The notes under the pieces were generated by a model. The model was given only the letters and a program-made list of their open reading frames with translations, was not told the DNA's origin and searched no databases. A stretch of 16,745 bases of DNA from Thalassiosira profunda (Eukaryota; Bacillariophyta; Thalassiosirophyceae; Thalassiosirales; Thalassiosiraceae): NCBI GenBank assembly GCA_036939355.1, contig JALLAP010000307.1, positions 1 to 16,745 on the forward strand. The letters are read 5' to 3'. Both the position numbers and the translations under genes were made by a program. Numbering within the stretch: position 1 is the first letter of the stretch; every line of letters begins with the position of its first letter. Shown here piece by piece: positions 7,120 to 14,245 of the stretch.

Positions 7120-10100
7120 ATGGTGGAACCCACCACCCGCCTGCAGCGGCTGCAGCGGCAGCGGCAGAGGGCAAATGAAAGGACAGCCAGATCTGCCGCG
7201 GCGCGAGCTCCCACTCCTGTTGTGGACAACAGCCGCGTGAGAGTGCACCTGGGCGCAAGCAGCGATAGCAGCAGGATGAGTCCGTCGGTGGCTGGGGCAG
7301 AGACCATGATGAGGCAGTCGCCGCCGTCCGCTGGTGGCGGGAGTGGCGGCGGCAATTATAGCGTCCATCAATCGCCTCCCAGCATCCAATCGGCGGGGAA
7401 ATATTACGGCAGCCCCAGCGAGAGGAGCCCGCAGATGAAGATCAAAGAGTCCTGGACGACGAGCGCGCCCTCTCCGTCCCCCGGAGCATCGTACAACCAT
7501 CAGGGAAAGCTCCAGGGCAGCCCCGACGGCGCCCGGGCCTCCCCGTCCTCCCTGGCGCAAATACTTCACAGGGGCGATAGCAGTGAAGTGGAGATCGTGG
7601 CGAATCCCCTCACCCCGCCCCGCTCGCCCCGGTGGGACGTCGACGCCTCCATCGCCCGGATGGCCGAAGCGAAGACCGATTGGGACGTGGCCGCGTCCGT
7701 CGAGCGGCTGAATGGAAGTGTAACGCCCGAGCGGGAGGCGAAGCTGCCCCCGGCCTCGGCGCTTAAGACGCCCCCGAAGAAGAGGGGGTCGCCCCAGGCG
7801 GCGTCGCCCAAGTCGTTGGCGGTGGCCCAATCGATTGCGGAATCGAAGCGGGCGTCAAGACAGATGACCCAGCGGGCGGAACCGGAGTCGTGGTTTCGGT
7901 ACACGAACGGCACTCCGGGAGGGAGCGTCGCGTCGTCAAAATCGCAATCACCAAAGAGCTATGGTACACCCACCACCAAGCCTCCGGCGAACACCTCGCC
8001 GAGGACGGCGGGGAAGTCGAAAACGATGGCACAGCTGGAACTGCTGCGGGACAAGTACGCCACTCCCAAACGCACCAACGTCACCCACACCCCGCAAAGC
8101 ACCGGCACGGATGAGGGTTCGGCGCTCAGCGGCATCGGGGACGGCTCCGTGGAATCGCGGGGGTTGTCGCTCGGCGAGGCCACCGAGGCGCTGGCGCGGT
8201 ATCGATCGGAAGGCAGAGCAACCGATCAAATCAACCGTTTCTCAAATATGGCAAATAAGGACGCGTCTCCTGTGAGGGCGAACGATGGCAGGTCCACCCC
8301 AACCAGTCAAAGCAACCGTTTGCCGCAGACGGCGAATACTGACGTGACTCCGCTGCGGACGAACGCGGCGAGAAAGTCCCAACCCACCTCGCCGTCGGAC
8401 GACGCCACCCCCAAAGGCAGCGGGGCGACCTGTCCGAACCCGCGAAATATGTGGAAGGAAATGAGCCGCGCCAATTCGGGCCAAAGTCAACCACCCTTGC
8501 CCCCTGCCATGCCCGGTGCGAATTCACGGAGGACAGTTCCTGGCGCCTCTAATTCCTCACCAGCATCAAAGAAGACGGCCAATTCCGTGCCGAAAGGGTC
8601 TCGCTGGGCGGCTACTCATAATCCTGCTGCATTGAACCAGCGTGCGAACAAGTCTACCCAACAAAAAGCTCCTCCAAAGCCGCTCAGTAAGGTTGGCAGT
8701 GCAGTCAAACTACCTCAACTCAGTACGGCGAGCAAGTCAATGTCAGTGAGGCATGGGGGCACTCCTGTTTGGATTCACACGTCGATACTACGCGATGGCA
8801 AGAGCGTAAGAGGTGATGAGTGGGAGTGGGTGCGAGGTTACATCCACGCCAGCAGCGACGACGGCATGGCAGTGACGGTGGACGATTCGAACGCCGCGCC
8901 CGATCTCAATGGGCACCGATACACCATCTCCAAGAAGCACAACGACGGCGCGCACATCTTGATGGGCAACGCGTGGTGGTCATGCCAGTCCCCTTCGCCA
9001 TCACCGACTTCCATCTCTCAGCAAATAGACGGCTCTCATGGAATGCCACCCAGGGATCTGGTGGAGCTGACGCATTTGCACGAGCCGGCCATTGTGCACG
9101 CCTTGCGCACGCGATACGAACAGGACATCATCTATACCAACACAGGCGCCATCTTGCTGGCAGTGAACCCGTTCAAAAAGCTTGATAATCTCTACACGAG
9201 AGAGACGATGGAACTATACTGGGAGGAAGATGCCAACGAGGGTGGTGGAGAGGATCAAGACCTGCGGGCCAAGAAGCCTCCACACGCGTACGCTGTGGCA
9301 GAACGCGCGTACAGCAGCATGTTGCGCTCTTTGGAAGAGCGGGACACCGCTGCAATGCACTTTGGTGAATTATCGGGCGACGAGGAGCTGCCTCCGTGCA
9401 ACCAGTCCATTTTAGTGTCGGGAGAGAGTGGCGCCGGGAAGACCGTGACGACGAAAATCATCATGCGATACCTCTCCATTCTCTCTCAGCGCCATTCACA
9501 CGACGAAATGAACCAAGGCGCTTCCGGCGCACCCAGCGTGGAGATGCAGGTGTTGCAATCCAACCCCATCCTCGAATCCTTTGGCAATGCGAGGACCATC
9601 CGGAACGACAACAGCAGTCGGTTTGGGAAGTTCATAGAGATGAGCTTCGCTTCTCGCAGCAATCCGTCCTCGAGCAAACAGCGCGGCTCGCTCTTGGGAG
9701 CGTGCATAGACTTTTACTTGCTGGAAAAGGTTCGCCTTGTCTCCGTGAATCCGGGAGAGCGGAATTATCACATTTTCTACGAGCTCCTATCTCCGCAGGG
9801 ATTGAGCCTCAGCGACAAGCGGCGATACATGCTCACGTCGAACTTTGGACGGAATCATACTCTCTCAACGGTGGATGATTTCAGGATGACAGCCATGTCT
9901 GGCACTTTCGACAGGCGAGATGGCGTTGACGACGCTGTCACCTATGGCGAGCTGCGAATGGCAATGAACACTGTTGGTTTCTCTTTCAACGAACAAAGTG
10001 CAATATTCAGCGTCGTCGCGGCACTGCTGCACGCTTCCAACCTGAGGTTTGTTGGGGATGATAGTGACGGCAGCGACTATTGCATTGTCTATGCCGAAGA

Positions 10101-13100
10101 TGGAACCTCGCATGCAGTATCGCAATTGTTGGGCGTGTCGGAGGAGTCGCTCAACCTGGCTTTGACCAGCAGTATATTAGAAGCCAGAGGAGAGGCGCTG
10201 ACGAAAAGATTAACGATGGCCCAGGCGACGAAGGCGTTGGAAGCCACCGTCAAAGCTACCTACGGAGCGCTGTTCGCTTACATTGTCGCGAGGATCAACA
10301 TCTCCATTGAAGTCCACGGCAACGACTTGAAAGAGGGTGCTGCCATGAGCGACTTGAGAAGGGCGGTGGCGACAATCGGCGTACTTGACATATTCGGGTT
10401 CGAGTCGTTCGGTCAGAACTCGTTCGAGCAGCTGTGCATCAACTATTGCAACGAAGCGCTTCAGCAGCAATTCAACCGGTTCGTGTTCAAAGCGGAGCAG
10501 GCCGAGTATGAGGCAGAAGGGATTGAGTGGGCGAACATTGAGTTCCCAGACAACCAGGAGGCGTTGGATTTGATTGAGGCCAAGCGCATTGGAATCTTCT
10601 CTGTGCTCGACGAGCAGTGCCGATTGCCCAGGAGAACCGACCAGACCTTTGCCAAGGCGATTTACGACACGTGTGCGCCCAACGGCTATTTTGTCGCGTC
10701 CTCCATGCAGCAGTCGCATGGAAGATTCGCCATCCTTCATTACGCCGGCGAAGTGGAGTATGACAGTGACAGCTTCCTTCTGAAGAACAAGGATGAGCTG
10801 CCCAAGAGTGCCTCTGGTTTACTAGCCTCGTCTTCCATTCCACTGGTTGCTGAGCTTGCCAGCATCCTTGACGAGAACGAACCATCTCGCCCACAGGCCT
10901 CGGGTGCTGGTCTGAAGCGATCGGCAAGCGCCCTCACGCGTGCAACGGTCAGTGGCCAGTTCAAAGATCAATTGAAGGATCTTCGAGCTCGAATTGAGAC
11001 CACGGGGCCCCACTACATCCGGTGTCTTAAGCCCAACGATGTCTTGGAAGCAGACCATTTTGATGCGACGCTCATCGCGCACCAGCTCAACTGCGCAGGG
11101 GTCATCCCGGCGATGAAAATTGCGAGATCTGGCTTTGCCATGCGCTATCTTCACACGTCCTTCATCCAACGCTATCGGCCGATCGTTGGCCAGGAATTGA
11201 GGCGCAGATCGAGGAATATTGGTGGTCATCAGGTGACGTGCCAGTACCTCCTCAACTTGCTATCAGAGAGGCTGGAAAGCCTCATTAAGGACAAAAGCTC
11301 GTCAAATGGCAAGCTTGACGAAGTTTCAGACGTCGTCTCCTGGGGAGTGCAGATTGGGAAGTCGAAGGTCTTTCTTCGCACGGCCGCATTCGAAGCTCTG
11401 GAGGAACTTCGCAACGCCAAATTGAACCAGGCCGCCATCATCTTGCAAGCCCAGGCACGAGCCTTCCTGTGTCAAAGCAGATTCTACTTGATCCTGGGCT
11501 CTGTGCTGACGCTGCAATGCGCTGCTCGAAAGCTTATTGCCTCTGTCTTTGTCCACCGTCTGCGCTGTGACGTAAGGTCGATCGCGATTCAGAAGTACTG
11601 GCGCGGTTACGACCAGTGGTGCCATTACCAGAATGTTCTCTACATCGCAACATGGTGTCAACGACTGTGGAAGGGGCGCAAAGTCCGAGAGAAGTACGTC
11701 GTCATCAAGCAGTATCGAGGTGCCATCGCAATCCAATCCGCGTGGCGTTGTCGGTCATTGCAGCGTTGCCACAAGGAGGTCAGGGGCGCTGCTATTACCA
11801 TTCAGTGCTTTGTTCGAGCTCGTGCTGCAATGCAGGAATTGGCGCGGCTGAAGCGAGAAGCGAAAGATATGAAGGGCATTGCAATGGAGCGGGATCGGCT
11901 GCGTATGGAAATGCAGGAGATGCAACGAGAGCTGCGTCAAGTGAAGCACCGGCATCATGCCCACGCAATCGAGCACAGTGATTCTTGGTCAACAGCAAAG
12001 ACGACTGCTTCCCAAGAGGATCAAATACGCAGACTCGCAGAAGAGGTGAAACGAAAGGACCGGGAGCTGCAGTCGCTTCGCCGGGAGGTCGAGTCTCTGC
12101 GTGGAAATGGGAGAAGCGTTCCTTCTGCTCTTCCATTGACTGTCACACTAGATGCGCCATCTGGCCAGAGCTCACGTCATTCTCCAGTGGACCTGGCACT
12201 CCTCCCTTCAGGAGAATCGTCCTTGACGAAGAGTGTTGGCAAGCCTCCTGCCTCCCCTGGTGGCAGGATTTCTCGCCTGATGGCACCGCTGGCCAAGAGC
12301 GTCGGCATCCTCCCTCACTCGCCGAGTTTGCTCGATCAAGAGGTTGCTGAAGATGTGCCTCAACTAGACAGCACGCAAATTTCTCTGCCGGACAGTTCTG
12401 TCGAATCAGAGAGTGTGAACTTGAATCTGTCAGCATTTGACCACCCAGCCGATTCCTCTTTCATCGATTGCGCCAAGATTGAAGAGCTTCCCTTCCATCA
12501 AGCTGTGCAAAACGACGACAAAGAAATGCTGTTGGCTGAGATCCAAAACTCCTCTGACGTCGAGCTGGGCATCAATGCTGCAGACTCAAAGGGCAGGACT
12601 CCACTGCACATAGCGGTGGAGTGCTCGAATCTGGAGCTTGTCAAGATTCTCCTTTCGCACGATGCGGTGGCCAACACTCAGGACTTTTCCGGAAACACGC
12701 CGTTGCATTATGCTGAGTCTCCGGAGGTTACTCGAGTTCTTCTCGAGGGTGGAATCAGTCCCAATATTCCCAATGGCGATGGACTGTGTTCGTTGCATTT
12801 GGCGGTGAAAAGACGCGATTTCATCTCGGTGAAGCATCTCTTGTCGCATGGAGCCGACGTGAACAATGCCGACGATGAATACTGGTACACCCCACTTCAC
12901 TTGGTGGCCCACGCGGAGTCGCCTGAAGCCAACGCCTCCTCTCACTCGCTGCGCGGGCCCATTGCTGAGCTCCTGTGCGAACCCAAGGGGGCATTGGTGC
13001 CCGATTTGAACTACCAAGACAGAGACGGCAACACTCCTCTTCACCACGCAACGTCGCTTGCCGAAGAAGACGCCGGAATCTTAATTTCTCTCTTCATTGA

Positions 13101-13710
13101 GCACGGCTCGTGTCCCAAGATCGCCAATCACCGCGGGCAAACTCCGATCCATTTGTTCTGCCACAACCATACCGCGAGGCAGTACGTCTTTTATCATGAG
13201 GCATTGCACCTGATGCTCGTGAAGGGCGCAGACCCGAATGCAGTTTCATTGAGCGGTTGCACTGCCTTGCATTTGGCTCTGTATCACGGCGATGTCGGCG
13301 CTGCGGCTCTTCTTGTGAAGCATGGTGCGCAGCTGAACATGCAGTGGGCGATGCCTCAGAGGTGGGAAGCCTTCTGGACCGACATGGGCTCACAGGATGT
13401 CTTCCCATTGGATATGCTGGAAGATGATCAGGGCCTACGCCAAGTGTTGGCCGAGATTTCGACGCCGCAAAGACCCGCCCCTCGCAGAGCGCGATGCATG
13501 CATTGCAAAACAAAGCATCGCATGTTTGGACGACACCACAACTGCACGCACTGCGGCAGATCTGTCTGTGGCAAATGCTGCGCTGGGTCCATGAAACTGG
13601 TCTGCACCGTGTGTGAGCCTATCTTGCAATGGAAGATCGATCGAGTTCCTACAACGATCGTCGGAAGAGCCGGGGTGGACGACCAGTCGCTCGGAACGAT
13701 ATCGATGTAG
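7120..13710 (+). CDS. Myosin heavy chain with SH3-like, IQ, coiled-coil, ankyrin and FYVE-like domains
   Basis: A 2196-residue actin-based motor encoded without introns. The ATG at 7120 has an excellent context (CACCATGG) and is the first in-frame ATG. Residues 1-545 are disordered and Ser/Pro-rich with many S/T-P sites. An N-terminal myosin SH3-like domain lies at about 550-620. The motor spans about 646-1425 with the P-loop GESGAGKT (768-775), switch I NDNSSRFGKF (829-838), switch II DIFGFE (1090-1095) and the actin-site PHYIRCLKPN. Six IQ-like light-chain sites follow (about 1438-1575), then two short coiled coils (about 1572-1615 and 1633-1662), eight ankyrin repeats (about 1791-2078, TPLH cores) and a Cys8 FYVE-like zinc finger (2126-2165). 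All nucleotide-site motifs are intact, so it should be an active motor. Ankyrin plus FYVE tails suggest cargo or endomembrane binding. The class cannot be assigned by eye. Confidence 0.93.
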   Translation: MVEPTTRLQRLQRQRQRANERTARSAAARAPTPVVDNSRVRVHLGASSDSSRMSPSVAGAETMMRQSPPSAGGGSGGGNYSVHQSPPSIQSAGKYYGSPSERSPQMKIKESWTTSAPSPSPGASYNHQGKLQGSPDGARASPSSLAQILHRGDSSEVEIVANPLTPPRSPRWDVDASIARMAEAKTDWDVAASVERLNGSVTPEREAKLPPASALKTPPKKRGSPQAASPKSLAVAQSIAESKRASRQMTQRAEPESWFRYTNGTPGGSVASSKSQSPKSYGTPTTKPPANTSPRTAGKSKTMAQLELLRDKYATPKRTNVTHTPQSTGTDEGSALSGIGDGSVESRGLSLGEATEALARYRSEGRATDQINRFSNMANKDASPVRANDGRSTPTSQSNRLPQTANTDVTPLRTNAARKSQPTSPSDDATPKGSGATCPNPRNMWKEMSRANSGQSQPPLPPAMPGANSRRTVPGASNSSPASKKTANSVPKGSRWAATHNPAALNQRANKSTQQKAPPKPLSKVGSAVKLPQLSTASKSMSVRHGGTPVWIHTSILRDGKSVRGDEWEWVRGYIHASSDDGMAVTVDDSNAAPDLNGHRYTISKKHNDGAHILMGNAWWSCQSPSPSPTSISQQIDGSHGMPPRDLVELTHLHEPAIVHALRTRYEQDIIYTNTGAILLAVNPFKKLDNLYTRETMELYWEEDANEGGGEDQDLRAKKPPHAYAVAERAYSSMLRSLEERDTAAMHFGELSGDEELPPCNQSILVSGESGAGKTVTTKIIMRYLSILSQRHSHDEMNQGASGAPSVEMQVLQSNPILESFGNARTIRNDNSSRFGKFIEMSFASRSNPSSSKQRGSLLGACIDFYLLEKVRLVSVNPGERNYHIFYELLSPQGLSLSDKRRYMLTSNFGRNHTLSTVDDFRMTAMSGTFDRRDGVDDAVTYGELRMAMNTVGFSFNEQSAIFSVVAALLHASNLRFVGDDSDGSDYCIVYAEDGTSHAVSQLLGVSEESLNLALTSSILEARGEALTKRLTMAQATKALEATVKATYGALFAYIVARINISIEVHGNDLKEGAAMSDLRRAVATIGVLDIFGFESFGQNSFEQLCINYCNEALQQQFNRFVFKAEQAEYEAEGIEWANIEFPDNQEALDLIEAKRIGIFSVLDEQCRLPRRTDQTFAKAIYDTCAPNGYFVASSMQQSHGRFAILHYAGEVEYDSDSFLLKNKDELPKSASGLLASSSIPLVAELASILDENEPSRPQASGAGLKRSASALTRATVSGQFKDQLKDLRARIETTGPHYIRCLKPNDVLEADHFDATLIAHQLNCAGVIPAMKIARSGFAMRYLHTSFIQRYRPIVGQELRRRSRNIGGHQVTCQYLLNLLSERLESLIKDKSSSNGKLDEVSDVVSWGVQIGKSKVFLRTAAFEALEELRNAKLNQAAIILQAQARAFLCQSRFYLILGSVLTLQCAARKLIASVFVHRLRCDVRSIAIQKYWRGYDQWCHYQNVLYIATWCQRLWKGRKVREKYVVIKQYRGAIAIQSAWRCRSLQRCHKEVRGAAITIQCFVRARAAMQELARLKREAKDMKGIAMERDRLRMEMQEMQRELRQVKHRHHAHAIEHSDSWSTAKTTASQEDQIRRLAEEVKRKDRELQSLRREVESLRGNGRSVPSALPLTVTLDAPSGQSSRHSPVDLALLPSGESSLTKSVGKPPASPGGRISRLMAPLAKSVGILPHSPSLLDQEVAEDVPQLDSTQISLPDSSVESESVNLNLSAFDHPADSSFIDCAKIEELPFHQAVQNDDKEMLLAEIQNSSDVELGINAADSKGRTPLHIAVECSNLELVKILLSHDAVANTQDFSGNTPLHYAESPEVTRVLLEGGISPNIPNGDGLCSLHLAVKRRDFISVKHLLSHGADVNNADDEYWYTPLHLVAHAESPEANASSHSLRGPIAELLCEPKGALVPDLNYQDRDGNTPLHHATSLAEEDAGILISLFIEHGSCPKIANHRGQTPIHLFCHNHTARQYVFYHEALHLMLVKGADPNAVSLSGCTALHLALYHGDVGAAALLVKHGAQLNMQWAMPQRWEAFWTDMGSQDVFPLDMLEDDQGLRQVLAEISTPQRPAPRRARCMHCKTKHRMFGRHHNCTHCGRSVCGKCCAGSMKLVCTVCEPILQWKIDRVPTTIVGRAGVDDQSLGTISM
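7633..7728 (+). repeat. Two 16-residue tandem repeats in the myosin N-terminus
   Basis: WDVDASIARMAEAKTD is followed directly by WDVAASVERLNGSVTP, 48 nt each, inside the otherwise disordered myosin N-terminus (residues 172-203). The conserved core is WDVxAS(I/V)xR(M/L). It reads like a short amphipathic helix present twice and is probably a binding motif. Confidence 0.7.
8233..8397 (+). repeat. Tandem duplication of about 27 codons in the myosin N-terminus
   Basis: Two consecutive units begin NRFSNMANKDASPVRAND and NRLPQTANTDVTPLRTNA. Both start with the same codons (AACCGTTT) and keep the D-x-(S/T)-P-x-R core. The second unit has one extra codon. Each unit carries S/T-P sites that could be targets of a proline-directed kinase. 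Confidence 0.65.
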
Positions 13711-13722
13711 ACGTCTTAGCAG

Positions 13723-13773
13723 CTAGACGGAAAGAAAGATGCACACCTACATTATGCACAGCTTGGTCCTCAC
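13723..13773 (-). repeat. Intron-like direct repeat, copy A (51 nt)
   Basis: Read on the minus strand it begins GTGAGGACCAAGCTGTGCAT and ends in a pyrimidine tract plus TAG. It starts inside the last Lys codon of the CXC ORF, so its second to fourth bases (TGA) are that ORF's stop codon. It matches copy B at 14193-14245 at 42 of 51 aligned positions with one 2-nt gap; the first 20 nt are identical. If removed as an intron, the frame reads Asn-Cys and then stops at 13716-13718. It lies between the myosin stop and the CXC gene. Confidence 0.65.
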
Positions 13774-14093
13774 TTCTTCGCGCGAGGCTCGAACGCGTCC
13801 GGCCGAAACTCGAGGATCTCGGCCATTCGCTTCTGCCGCATGCCGTTGGGACCGTTGTGCGACTGCGTGTTGAGGCAGCCCTCGCATTCGCAGTCGATGG
13901 AGCAGAGCCGCTTGTTCTGAAAGCATTCGCAGTACAGCTTGAGGCACTTCGACTTGCTGCATTTACACATGATCCGCTTTCCCTGAGAGGGCAGCTTGCC
14001 CCCGTTCTGTTCCATGAGGTGCAGGAGGCTCGAGGCGGCCTGAGCCTGCTCTTGCTGACTCGCGGGGGCCGACGTTTGGGAAGAAGCGTCCAT
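13770..14093 (-). CDS. Small single-CXC (tesmin/TSO1-like CRC) protein
   Basis: A 107-residue protein, or the C-terminal exon of a larger one. Residues about 40-75 form a Cys-rich CXC motif: CKCSKSKCLKLYCECF, then LCSIDCECEGCLN, nine cysteines in the tesmin/TSO1/LIN54 pattern that binds zinc and DNA (CHR-type elements in LIN54). It is followed by MAEILEFRPDAFEPR, which corresponds to the RNPxAFxPK spacer that normally leads into a second CXC motif. Here the ORF stops directly after that spacer, so only half of the usual CRC domain is present. The ATG at 14093 has A at -3 and G at +4. The frame stays open 120 bp upstream of this ATG with plausible protein sequence, so an upstream exon is possible. 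A nuclear DNA-binding role is inferred from the family. The stop codon lies inside repeat copy A. Confidence 0.7.
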   Translation of the reverse strand: MDASSQTSAPASQQEQAQAASSLLHLMEQNGGKLPSQGKRIMCKCSKSKCLKLYCECFQNKRLCSIDCECEGCLNTQSHNGPNGMRQKRMAEILEFRPDAFEPRAKK

Positions 14094-14192
14094 CGTGATT
14101 CTCTCTGGTGCAGCTTGAGGGTGAGGGCGCTTGGGCGAGCTTGCAAGGCACACGATCGAGGGCGAACGCACCGGCTTTGGCTCGCTCGAAGT

Positions 14193-14245
14193 CTGGAGAG
14201 AAATGGATATGCAAACCTAAATTATATGCACAGCTTGGTCCTCAC
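14193..14245 (-). repeat. Intron-like direct repeat, copy B (53 nt)
   Basis: Minus-strand sequence starting GTGAGGACCAAGCTGTGCAT and ending TTTCTCTCCAG, 472 bp from copy A. It begins in phase 2 within the last Lys codon of the GFA-like ORF and supplies its TGA stop, exactly as copy A does for the CXC ORF. Similarity to copy A ends at the AG on one side. On the other side it extends only six bases (GAAGAA) past the GT. It lies upstream of the CXC ATG, so it could be an intron joining the two ORFs or a duplicated 3' end. Confidence 0.65.

Noticed and set aside
7075..7830. 251-codon minus-strand ORF opposite the myosin N-terminus
   Set aside because: Arg/Gly-rich composition without motifs; it is explained by the GC-rich Ser/Pro coding sequence on the other strand.
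13435..13722. A second CXC motif downstream of repeat copy A
   Set aside because: The minus-strand sequence here is antisense to the myosin FYVE-like finger; the frames have no CXC spacing, and splicing copy A gives a stop after two codons.
13649..14146. 165-codon minus-strand ORF overlapping the CXC gene and the myosin 3' end
   Set aside because: It is the +1 shadow of the CXC frame; the Cys pattern of the family is only in the other frame. It is also the frame entered if copy B is spliced at its best acceptor, which argues against that junction producing a meaningful protein.
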